Origin: Apostichopus japonicus
Taxonomy: Eukaryota > Echinodermata > Holothuroidea > Aspidochirotida > Stichopodidae
Assembly (NCBI RefSeq): GCF_037975245.1
Contig: NC_092564.1
Coordinates: 3,499,984 to 3,563,983, forward strand
DNA: 64,000 nt
Direction of reading: 5' to 3'
The notes under the pieces were generated by a model. It saw only the letters and a program-made list of their open reading frames with translations, was not told the origin of the DNA and searched no databases. Position numbers and translations under genes: made by a program. Positions 10,625 through 20,237 of the stretch are shown here, in pieces (position 1 is the first letter of the stretch; the number at the start of each line of letters is the position of its first letter).

Positions 10625-12898
10625 TTATGGATTTTTAAGCTGAATATCAAATGTTGAAATCACGTACTCCGATCTACCTAATTTGTATTCTTCAAACCAG
10701 ATAAAACTCTCTCTCTAATTTAATCTTATTATGAAACTTTTAATGATCCGATGGAATATTAAATACAGAAGCAATTCAGCGATATACTTACAGTGTTCTG
10801 AGCCGATTCTTTCCGAAGAATAAGAGGCTAGGAATACTACTTATGTTATTGTGGGAAAGGTCCCTGCACGGAAAATGATGGAAGGAACGTAAATGAATAA
10901 TTATAAAACATTTCAATTTATATCTTTATTAAAACTACATGGTAACAAGATGAATAGAAATTACCTAAGGACTTGGCAGAATAAAAATGTTACCACAAAT
11001 TATGTTTCCATATATGATATGGTTACGATCTTTAGCCTTCTATTTTCGTAAACGTGAAAACTTGTTATCCAAATTTAAACTGAAAACAAATGACCTTTTT
11101 ATACAAACAATCAGTATCTACAATAAGTCCAGTGTATATGTCGCGTATCAAAGAACTCGCACTGAATGGTTGGTACATCAACTACTGTTCATGTCCCATA
11201 ACCGTGCATCAGTAAGTACTACTTTGTGTTCCTAACATGAGAAACATGTGTTACAGGACATGAACAGTACTTAATGTTCGAGCCATGAGTATTGGGTAGT
11301 TTACAAATTATAGGCTAGACCCGGACGCAAAAGGGAAACGAGTCACAAAACTACAACTTTCCCATTCCCATTTTGAACGAGCTATCATCACTTCGCGAGT
11401 TATACCATCGTTCTAACATTGTGCGGCACGTAAACATATAAGCCGGCCAAAAAAGTCACCTTCGCAAAAGAGTAGAATACATCAGAAGTCACATGATCAA
11501 AGGAGTTCAAGGTTAACTTGGCCAACCGATGTACGTAATAAAATGACCTAAATACTTGGTCAACTTGTATCAAGTTTCACGCCAAGGATATTCCGTTAAC
11601 CAAAGTTAATTGATTAACATTAAGTAACAATTAGTACAAACAAATTGTTCTTTTGGGTCTTTTCATGATAAAGATAGCTGAAACTGTTTTACCCACGATG
11701 AAGTACAAAGAAGATGAATTAAACAAGTGAATATCTTGCAATGGATACTTACAATGAAGTCATATTGGATATATTAGGCAGGAAGGAGGGACATTCCTGC
11801 AAGTTCCGATATGAACAATTCACCATAATGTTGCTTCCCTCGTATGTATAATGACATATGTTGAGATCATCTAGTGAGAAAAACAACATGTTCAATGATA
11901 TTAAACTGATGAAATACAGTAAACAAATGGTTACGGTATAAATCGTACTGATAAATAAAAGGAAAGGACCGTTATATTAAGTAATATCCGAGCAATCCCT
12001 TCAAAATCCCGCCAGTTTTCCCTCCCTCGTATAAACGTTATTATCAGGAGTGTTAGCTCAGTTAACGCCGGTACCTTTCAATCAAAAGGTCCCGAGTTCG
12101 AGTCACTTCAAGATTAATGTATGTCGTCCAGTTACAAGAGTTGTCGACAATTGACAATTCATAGTCATGGACGTTAAATATAAATCTAAGAGACTGACTT
12201 AGGTCTGCTTGCGGCTTTGATTAGCCAATGATGGCTTCTTCGCGAGTTCCTGTTAGCAGGGGGATCTAAAATACAATATACAAATACATATCAGAATCCA
12301 TCTTTTGGGGTGGATCGAACGAGAACTACATAGATTTTCAGACTTAAAATTGTGTCAGAATTACGCACTATATGTATTCGATACCCTACCAAAATATCGA
12401 CAATGTACCAAAACATATTGAACATCTAAAGACACAATCTACTGATATAATTACTACGCTTTAACTTTGAACATGTCAAGTACAATATCCTGAGAGAAAG
12501 TACCTTGTAATGTGTAAAATGTACAAATTCATTGGCGGCTACAAAGTATAACCATTACATAAACGGTGATCACAGAGACGATGAAATACCAACAGTAACA
12601 ACACTTACAATGTCAGAAGCAAATGTTATTCATACACAATATAAAATAGTGACATTTCTAAAAATAATTAATACCCAATAAACTTGCAATGTCCACAAAA
12701 TCTGCAAATCGTTAACCGATATAGAACTCATCATGGTCGTATATGGGTCAATAGCTTTGCCTTATAATTGAAATGATACATATTTGATTTGCTCATTAAT
12801 GAATCAACTATATCGTTTTAATTACCTTCCTTGTATCCTGAGAAAGCTGCTGCTGCTGAAATTAGTAACGAAATCGCTAAGAACACCAAAAGACGCAT
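998..12898 (-). CDS. Gene A: LRR / cysteine-rich GCC / polytopic membrane protein, 3' end off window
   Basis: Thirteen exons join in frame to 905 codons: 12826-12898, 11753-11870, 10792-10863, 10323-10394, 8906-8968, 8521-8592, 8216-8287, 7411-7563, 7041-7109, 6378-6443, 5942-6010, 4511-4704 and 998-2619. In order they encode a signal peptide (MRLLVFLAISLLISAAAA), an LRRNT cap (about 25-64), about ten LRRs (64-300), a Cys-rich GCC2/GCC3 and EGF-like stalk, and a membrane domain starting with a long hydrophobic segment near the middle of the last exon. Every junction has a GT donor and AG acceptor and phases are consistent. By comparison with gene B, two further exons (a membrane pair and a basic tail) should follow just left of position 1. 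The architecture suggests ligand recognition by LRRs coupled to a multi-pass membrane domain in the plasma membrane; function is inferred. Gene A has five fewer LRRs than gene B. Confidence 0.86.
3464..3531. repeat. (AT)n microsatellite
   Basis: About 68 nt of almost pure AT dinucleotide in intron 12 of gene A. Confidence 0.97.
3905..4510. repeat. Minisatellite made of copies of an exon end plus splice donor
   Basis: About eleven copies of a 44- or 59-bp unit. On the minus strand each copy reads GGATGCCAGAAATGTCCAGC, then AG/GTAATAGG. This is the last 22-27 nt of exon 12 followed by its donor. Many copies are also preceded by TACAG, an acceptor-like motif. The array ends exactly in the real exon 12 boundary at 4511. 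Confidence 0.93.
4511..4704 (-). CDS. Gene A exon 12: linker and start of Cys-rich GCC stalk
   Basis: 194 nt, phase 2 in and phase 1 out. It reads ICSSQLLPTIKLEAP early and ends with GFYADGKKGCQNCPAG, the start of a GCC2/GCC3 module completed by the next exon. The last 27 nt of this exon and its donor are the template of a minisatellite that fills the adjoining intron (3905-4510). Confidence 0.9.
4705..5941. other. Gene A intron 11
   Basis: AT-rich intronic sequence. No exon, transposon end or ordered repeat was recognised. Confidence 0.6.
5942..6010 (-). CDS. Gene A exon 11: last LRR
   Basis: 69 nt, beginning YLHDNKIKNLSDTIFDGL. The counterpart is gene B exon 16 (YLHDNKINNISQTVFENV). The donor is GTAAAT. 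Confidence 0.88.
6378..6443 (-). CDS. Gene A exon 10: LRR
   Basis: 66 nt, one short LRR beginning FLFGNNLTHLNGSPFP. The counterpart is gene B exon 15 (FLFGNKFRNLTESPFP). Confidence 0.86.
7041..7109 (-). CDS. Gene A exon 9: LRR
   Basis: 69 nt, one LRR beginning CLFNNRISTLQNFAFYGL. The counterpart in gene B is exon 14 (CLFNNKLVRLENNAFEGL). Confidence 0.88.
7411..7563 (-). CDS. Gene A exon 8: double LRR
   Basis: 153 nt encoding two consecutive repeats, DLSRNNISNIYQRTFGNG and then LKILLLQRNSLTVIYNNTF. Phase 2 in and out, GTGAGT donor. It is the counterpart of gene B exon 13, the only other double-repeat exon. Confidence 0.9.
8216..8287 (-). CDS. Gene A exon 7: LRR
   Basis: 72 nt, one LRR beginning LLSQNNITELQPDLFSNL, with a GTAAGT donor. 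It is the counterpart of gene B exon 12. Confidence 0.87.
8521..8592 (-). CDS. Gene A exon 6: LRR
   Basis: 72 nt, one LRR beginning GLSKTGLTSINPASFGSL, with a GTGAGT donor. It is the counterpart of gene B exon 11 (SLSKNRLTTINQTSFG). Confidence 0.87.
8906..8968 (-). CDS. Gene A exon 5: shortened LRR
   Basis: 63 nt, phase 2 in and out. It reads FNKNLLLLNTLSHVLPNLTL, a degenerate and shortened repeat (about 21 residues). The phases fit its neighbours, but the LRR consensus is weak, so this is the least certain LRR exon of gene A. Confidence 0.6.
9201..9573. mobile_element. Fold-back/MITE-like element in gene A intron 4
   Basis: Inverted repeats of about 55 bp face each other. The left arm (9201-9252) contains GCATTTATATGC, GTGTTATAACA and AACACGTGTTATG; the right arm (9520-9573) contains the same blocks reversed. 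Between them lies a pure (TATATTTTTT)n array (about 9356-9490). No coding sequence is present. Confidence 0.75.
9300..9496. repeat. (TATATTTTTT)n array
   Basis: A 10-bp unit repeated more than a dozen times, after a short (TA)n. It sits between the arms of the fold-back element. Confidence 0.95.
10323..10394 (-). CDS. Gene A exon 4: LRR
   Basis: 72 nt, phase 2 to phase 2, one LRR beginning DLSHNEITCLPCDLVF. It has two extra Cys inside the repeat. The donor is GTAAGT. Confidence 0.85.
10563..10620. repeat. (AT)n microsatellite
   Basis: About 58 nt of AT dinucleotide in the intron between gene A exons 3 and 4. Confidence 0.97.
10792..10863 (-). CDS. Gene A exon 3: LRR
   Basis: Exactly 72 nt, phase 2 to phase 2, one 24-residue LRR beginning DLSHNNISSIPSLLF. 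The donor is GTAAGT. Confidence 0.85.
11753..11870 (-). CDS. Gene A exon 2: LRRNT cap
   Basis: Phase 1 in, phase 2 out. The reading contains a Cys near its start (NICHYTYEG), then VNCSYRNLQECPSFLPNIS, which is the LRRNT pattern of clustered Cys followed by L-x-x-x-P-x-x-L-P. It aligns with gene B exon 2. An internal CAG could be mistaken for the acceptor, but only the upstream acceptor (after CTCACTAG) gives an open, phase-matched LRRNT. Confidence 0.78.
12046..12290 (+). mobile_element. tRNA-derived SINE, copy 1
   Basis: Has a tRNA-like head with an A-box-like TTAGCTCAGTTAACGCCGG and a B-box-like GAGTTCGAGTC. The body is shared with 37851-38096 (GTCGTC, CATGGACGTTAAAT, GACTTAGGTCTGCTTGCG, ATGGCTTCTTCGCGAGTTCC, GCAGG). 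It lies in intron 1 of gene A. It is not a functional tRNA: the acceptor ends do not pair. Confidence 0.82.
12826..12898 (-). CDS. Gene A exon 1: signal peptide
   Basis: Encodes MRLLVFLAISLLISAAAAF and a short linker: a basic n-region, a hydrophobic core and small residues near the expected cleavage site. It ends in phase 1 at a GTAATT donor. It pairs with the LRRNT exon in the same phase as in gene B. The start is chosen because it begins the signal peptide. An AT-rich TATA-like stretch lies about 100 nt upstream (12993-13007). Confidence 0.8.
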
Positions 12899-15800
12899 CT
12901 TAAGCTTCACAAAAACAAGAAGAGAAGGATAAAAATTACTCATGTTCCGAACCACGCAGCAGACATGAGTATTCATATCATAAAAGATAAAAAATTATAT
13001 ATATAAATATGAACTATTCATTTGCTTTATCCTATTTCCCACTTTCTATACCTTTGCTGGTAAAGTGCAATAAGTGATATACCATGGTTTGATTGCCACA
13101 ACTGCCAAATATTAACAAGCCCTTAGAATCGAACGTGGACTGAATGATTCGATTCGTATATGCATTAAACAACATAAACGTTTTAATCTTTTTTCATCCT
13201 AGCCTCAAATGCCTCCTTTATTTGTGATGTTATTCACGATCAGTGAACTTTGATCATATTTCTATAGTATCAACATAACCTTCCTGAAGTATATCGACAG
13301 CAAATTTATATCAGTACTACTGCAGGAAAGTTAAAAGTGATTGCACTTGGCTATGATCCAAATATTTGTATAATACAAGTCATTCCTATGCGTCACATCG
13401 AATTCTATAATGCATTATAGTTTTTTTTTCGAGTAAACAATCTTTGGTTTGGAGTTATGATTATTATTAAATTCGGCATTATAGGCAAAGCGAAATTTGG
13501 CTCACATCATGACGGTGTGAAAATTACGGCACCTATATCACATTTCCTGACCATTCGTGTCAACTCTATATCGACAAACCTGTCAATCAGTACTTTATAT
13601 CTTTTGGTCAGTACTTTTTTATGATAATGGAAGTCCTGGAAAGTCCAGTATGCTCCCCCTGCTTTATAATATTTGATATTATAATTGCTTAGATGAGTTA
13701 TTGTCACCAATAGATGTGACTATGATAAGAAAGCATAAACTAAAAATGACTTATATGATTATCTTTTTCAAATGTGTAAATGCAGTCTTCTAATCATGCT
13801 ACTCATTCAATAAAGTTCAATTGAATACTAATATCGACTTAGTCAGTCTTAATCTTAACCTATTATTAGGTTCTGTTTATAACATCAAAAGTGGCCACGC
13901 AGCATATTAAGTGCTATATATTTATAATTATCACATTCATATAGTTGTCTATTTAATGATTACGACAGCTTTAACAATTAATTTATTAAACAATCCTCGA
14001 TGAACTTTCGGTTAGAGACAATAAACTTACAGTTGTATCGAGGTCATTTTTAACTCAAATACTGTACATTGAACCTGCATGACGAATTGACATTTTTCAT
14101 AGTGAACTGATGTAACCAAATGCGATGAAATTGTAGCTTACTAATAATTATTCTGAAATAATGATTCGTAGCATAAAAGCAAAATACTAACTTAAAGCTT
14201 TAACGAATTAATAGAACCCAATGAATGCTGCTTTACTATTTTATATACACAAATGGCCTGATGTTTCCTGGTAGGATGATCCTGGTAGGATCTTGTTTAA
14301 GGCTTGAATCATTGAACAATTAATCGAAACGGAAAGGAATTAGAGGAAAGGAAGGAGGGAGGGGATAAACTTTGCAGAGGGTTCTGACAACGAGAGTTAA
14401 TTATTAATAGAGGTAATAAAGTGGTTGGGGAGGGGGGGGGGGGGTTGGTGAGGAAGACAGGCATACAACATGCAAGTATACACGGACATGGTATAAGGAG
14501 GATAGCTGGTGTGAAAGGATATGGTTGGGCAGGGGAAGGGAGTGTGGGGAAGGGGGTTATACATTTCTTTCTTACGTGTTGAGACCATAGTTTTGAATTG
14601 TTCGATGTGGCTGCACCCACAATCGTTCCCTACTAAGGAAAACTGTACCAGGGCAATAACCTAAAACTTCAACGACTTGTAGAACAATGTTTAATATAGT
14701 GCGGTTTGGAAGGTGGCATACAATATGGTTTCTAAACAGATTTGTTTTCTCTCCATCGTTTATCTTTTGTTTGGCTTCATAATTATGAAAACCATTAACT
14801 AACGACGTAACTTTCCTTAAAAAATGGAAATAAGTTTGTGGCTCTTCATTTATGCATGACTTTACATAAGGGCCGGCCATCATATTTGCATGTGCAGCGT
14901 ACATGGCCCTCTTAACAATACTGCAAGTAATATTAATAACTCGTTAAGTAAAACTGCGACCTATAATGATTATTGAAAGTTCCATTCTGAGAATCCGTTT
15001 GAAATCTATTAAACTAATTTCCGCCAAATAATCTTGCATGTAATGCTGGTTTCTATAGTCGAATTTGGTACATATCATGCGCTAAATCAATTTAGAAGTA
15101 CGTGCAAAATAATAGCTTCCAGTTTGATAAATTTATTCCGAAGTTATTATATTCATTGAAACGGTGACCGAGAATCGGCTATCAAGACATGGAAATGATG
15201 ATTGCTAAATCATCTTATTGATAACATTTAGTGCTCGAGGATGAGAAGGAATGAGAGCACTTGCTCTCCATTGTAGTAACCTTTCACTTCTTTTGCTGCA
15301 AATGTATGTCTTTTCAATAATTAATCTCCAGATACATGTACATACTCAATTACTTGTTAAAAATAACTTATTGCTACCGAAGTTTTCATTACGCACGAGG
15401 CCTACAGTTAGAAAGAATAAAGCCGTAGCAACGCTTTAATCATTGTACAAAGAAGATTAATTTTAAGCACATTAAGCCTTAACTAGTTATGTTCAGACAC
15501 GGACACACTTTTTAAAAGGAAACGAACACAGTTTCTTTGTGTTGTCGATATATGATGATAACATGCAACAGTGAAATGACTACATTAGTAAGAGGCAATA
15601 TTTATATACGTTTTCAGCGGAAGAAGTTGTGACGTGTTCTCTGTGACCGATGGAGGTTCTTGGTTTCACAAGATCTTATGTGTGCTGGGACTTTGGAATG
15701 AGAGAGTTCGTTATACATAAAAGTCGTCTTTATATACATGTGCAAAGGCTGCAAGGTTAGGTAAAGTGGTATGACAGAAAGTCATACAACTAATTAGAAG

Positions 15801-16341
15801 ATATTAGAAAGAGAATACATCCAAATAATTCTTTAAGCCTACCTCCTTTTGTGATCCGTTGTAAGTATCCAATTATACCAGTCGCCTTTTGGTCATAAAT
15901 GATGGAATTTCTCTCTTTCCTCAAAGGTTGTGCTCATTTCCTATATAACCCATGAATAAGTATATAGGACGTATCGTCTATGATCTCACACTATAGTGTA
16001 ATTGCTCCTGAAATGATTACGGTTTATATTTCCGTCTATTTTACACTAGAAATGGGTCATCAGTAAACGAAACTAAAAGCTGCTTTCAAAGGAGAGCAAA
16101 TGCAGCAGCTCTATTTATTTAAAACTAATTGCCACGACTAATTGCCACGATTAAGTGCACCCTGAAATCACAAAAGACTAGAATCACGTTTCCGTTAACA
16201 TATATTGCCGTATCCAGGAACTCGTTTCTTAGTTGCTTTTTACAGACATATTGTGCGTAAAATAATATAACAATTGACAAGATGAAAATATCTCACTGTG
16301 TTAATAGAAAAACTCATATCATGTGTTCTTAACTTAACTGT

Positions 16342-16615
16342 TCAAGTTTGACTGAGTAACCAATCGCTTCTTCTGCGGAGTGGATCATAACAGATGACCT
16401 GTGGTATCGTCAATTTTGACTGAGTAACCCGTCGCTTCTTCTGTGGGCGAATCAAAATAAATGACATATGATATCATCAATTTTGACTGACTAATCCGTC
16501 GCTTCTTCTGCGAAGTAGATCATAATAGATGACCTGTGATATCATCAATTTTGACTGACTAATCCGTCGATTCTTCTGCGGAGTGAGTCATAATTGATGA
16601 CCTGTGATATCCTCA
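16342..16615. repeat. 68-bp tandem repeat, four copies
   Basis: The unit contains TTTTGACTGAGTAACC, TCGCTTCTTCTGCGGAG and GATGACCTGTGATATC. Copies begin near 16350, 16418, 16485 and 16553, a spacing of 67-68 bp, with about 10% divergence by eye. Confidence 0.92.
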
Positions 16616-19600
16616 CGGTACAACGTGACCAACTTTATTTTCTAGTTGATGTATTCTTGACAACATCGGATACATTTGGTATATTTACTTAGCTAAAATG
16701 GCTCTGCATGCATTAAGTTTAACTCGCTTAATAGTAGACCGGGCAGTTTCCCCGATTTGAGAGTGGTCGGATTTAGACAATAAATTTGATTTACGTACCG
16801 ACGCCTCAGATATTTGAATCGGAGTCGAGTTGATGCAAGGAGACAATACCATAAAGTATCCTCTCTGTTATGGAAGTAGAAACTTAATTGTCAAGAGAAG
16901 TCAACATTTTTAAAGGGCAGTAGAAAAGTTAAATCTTAACTTGAGACTGATCATCACCCACCTGGTTTATATCACAAAAAGCGGAATGAAGAACAATAAG
17001 AATTATGCGTTGGGCCTTCTGTCTTCCATATATAAAGGTTTGTAGTTAAGGCCATAAAAGGGTTCAGAAAATGATGGCGCTGACTTTTGGAGCCGCTGCT
17101 CGTAGTAAAGTTTTAAATAACATATGATTTTGTTTGTAAAAGTTAAAAGAATATGGGTATCTTCTGAAGAAAGGGATTGTCACATTTAAGCGTTGAAAAG
17201 AATACGTGAAAAGAATTTACGAATCCCATGTAACTACATATAGACCCGGTAAATCGTCCCTACGACGAACTGCGACGAAAAATCAATCTAGTTTTACGCC
17301 AAAGTACGAACTACAACGGCTATGGAGACCAAGTTACCTCCAGGGTAAGCGATGGAGCGATTGCAACGCCTATTTCCTCCAGCAAATATACTTAATATTA
17401 TAGTGACCCGGTTACCTGACCTCACATACTATTCAGAACAACACTTGCCTGCTCAACATAACTTTACGCAGCTCAGTTTTTCGTGCATGGTTACTGGACA
17501 GTCGTGCTTTGTTTCGTTAAACATATTCAAATAGTAAGCATGCATATTTATTTGCAGTTAAGTTCGGCGTAAAATTGTTCACGTATTATTTATAAGAAGT
17601 TAAATGTTACAAATATTATGAAGTCATTTGGAAGATTCTTGTCTTCGCCATTCAAAGTGCACTGAGGGAGGGATTTTGACCTAACGAATCAGGAAATAAA
17701 CACTAAGTTTTGTCAGGCAACGAACTTCAGTGACAGGAATATCCATTCAATTAATATTTTACTATTTTACAACCTCTATCAATCCGCTAGTTTCATTTTT
17801 GGGTCTGCTTGGGCCAACATGGTGTCATGTGACACTTTATTTTTTTGCACTAACAAGGTATAGATTTCATATTTCGTATGCGCAAATCCCTTCAACACTC
17901 TTGTTGGGTGTAAACTAAGCCGGTGATGCCACGCAACATGGTTCAGTTTCAATTTCAAAGACACTGGCAAAAGATAGGAGCACGATGCTTTAAATTGAAA
18001 GTCAACACACCTTTCCTATAGGCTATGCTGACATTGCGTATTAACATAATAATCCAAATGGATATTACATGCTTTCAATTTAATTTTGTGCCAGTCTATT
18101 GATAGTCATACCGAAAGCAGATTGCAGCACTTACTGAATAATGCAAGGCCACATTTCATTGAAAGAATAAATTGTCTCGTGGCTACCTGTATTGGTGAAT
18201 TGGTCACTTAGGCCTACCTGGTTGGGAAGGCCGGAAATCAAACAATATCATTGAGTATTTGACCAGCGAGGCAGCAGCTCAGTGGGGGGGGGGGGGTGGG
18301 GCTCAAATATAATTGCTGGTTTCTCCTTTCCCCCTAAGATATATCTTGTACCTAGCACTAAAACAATTACACACGAATAACAAATTAACACGGATGTTCC
18401 ATTGCCAATATTTATCTTGAACTACAGATGTATAGTATAATATCTTTTTCATACATCGATGTTCAATAATCACTAAAATTGGCATCAATGTAATTCGTAC
18501 TAGCTACCAATGGCATGCGATGTTTCTAATTAAGAAGTCTCAATTAATATACACATTTCCTAAATTACTAGCTTAGACTAGGTTCCCATTTTGCGTTCTG
18601 GTCCACATTTATAACGCTGAAGAGCGTTGACACTATGCCGATATACGTATGAGTCGGAATTAAAATCGGCGGGCTCGATAAAGCAACCTCTATTGGGTAT
18701 ACACTGAGCCAATGTGGATAGATATAATACATGTGAATATGTATTGTGTTAGTAACATTAAAAAATAATACCAAAAACCAAATATTACTATGATGTACCT
18801 TCCTAGTAACGCTTTCAAATGGTTATTACATGGGTTATAAATCCGTTACTGAGGATATGCAATAAATGCTAAATGTTTTTGTAAGGTTTGAAATAAAATA
18901 CACTACATATTGGAGAAAAGTCCAATGAGGAAATATTAAAATATTTACATATTTACATATGACACTGAACAATTGCAATTTTGTTCATGTAGCTCAGTTA
19001 ATGATAATATTTACACTCTTAAAAAAAAAACGTTGCAATATATACAGGATGAAAGTAAAATACAAAAAAAGAATAGAAAAGGAAGATGCCATTGATCACA
19101 GAAAATATTTGCATATTCTAAGTCAAAAAGAAAATATTTACAACAATATCGTTGAGTATTATGGCTTAAAATCATTTTAAGCAAGTTTCTAGTTGAGGTT
19201 TATGTATAGGTTTGTAACTGACATGTAGAAATGCGCATCATTTATCAACTTTCAATTAATACAAATCGCCAAATTTCCACAGTACTTATATAGAGTATAC
19301 TACAGTCTAAAATAATTTTTCGTACTTAGCACTTTTATCGCTAACTATTGCATCGTGTAACATTAAATTTTTTCAGGCATAATTGAAACATTAGGAATTG
19401 TAAAAACATCATACCTTCAGCTCTAATTGAGCCGTTGTCCATTCTTTTTGTCTAAATAGTAGCTTATATCACGTAAATTAACGTTTGCTACGACTTTACA
19501 ATGGTGATATTTAAAACGTTTGAAGAAAAAAAAACTAGTTTGCATAAAAAGTTGAGAATGATCCCCTTCTATTGAAAAAAAGAATAATAAATATGATTAT

Positions 19601-19869
19601 GTCTAACTGGAACTTTTTTGTCGTCTCATCCCTCTTCATGTAACACTTGTTCGAAATTGCCAACGACTGGCTGCTTAGAGTGTACAGTCCTTCGGTTTGT
19701 TATGTTTACTGACCTGCTGTCTTGCATGACAGCATTTGCTACTTGCCTAGTAAAGTATTTATAACTTCCAGCTTTCTCGAAGGAGAGAAATATTTTTACC
19801 TTACATAAGACTCTAGAAATAGACCAAGTTCTTTGATGGTGGAATACAAGTTCTGATCGTAAAAGTACA

Positions 19870-19875
19870 TTTATT
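19870..19875 (-). terminator. Likely poly(A) signal of gene B
   Basis: AATAAA on the minus strand, about 235 nt downstream of the gene B stop codon. Placement fits a 3' UTR end, but no cleavage site is proven. Confidence 0.45.
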
Positions 19876-20109
19876 CTTAAGATATTAAGAACATGTTTCT
19901 GAAATCAAGTTATTTAACAATTTCCTCCTCAAAGTGTTGTTGTTGTTATAGTCGCAGGTACCATTTTCTTCTATGACCTCTGTTTCATTATCACAGTTGA
20001 TGTCATCTTTGTAACTCTTGCTATTGTAAATGTCATTGTTCAGTCTCCGATACCTCTTCATAGGGTAAATTGAAACGTATGAGAACAGCATTGATATATT
20101 GTACAAGAT

Positions 20110-20237
20110 TTACACGATGCGTTCTCCATTCCTTGATTGTCGATCAAAAAGGTAATGCCATCCAGCAGAAAAGAACAGAACCACTTTCTTGGGGAATCTT
20201 TTCTTGATGTAGACAATGGTTCTGAGTAATACTTCAC
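20110..20237 (-). CDS. Gene B exon 20: basic C-terminal tail and stop
   Basis: 128 nt, phase 1 in. It starts GEVLLRTIVYIKKRFPKK and ends ERIV then TAA. The tail is basic and reads as cytoplasmic. After the stop the same frame stays open for about 75 more codons (to 19885). Confidence 0.83.

Larger units (their letters stand above)
12899..20109. other. Spacer between gene A and gene B
   Basis: About 7.2 kb between the start of A and the end of B. No convincing gene was found. It holds a 68-bp tandem repeat (16342-16615), G-runs (about 14432-14444 and 18284-18299), the 3' UTR of gene B near its right end and otherwise AT-rich sequence. Short ORFs here show no recognisable domain. Confidence 0.6.

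Noticed and set aside
12046-12120. Possible tRNA gene
   Set aside because: A-box and B-box are present but the acceptor ends do not pair and the sequence continues into a SINE body.
14572-14904. Minus-strand ORF of 110 codons
   Set aside because: No motif recognised and no neighbouring exon in phase; may be chance or a very old repeat.
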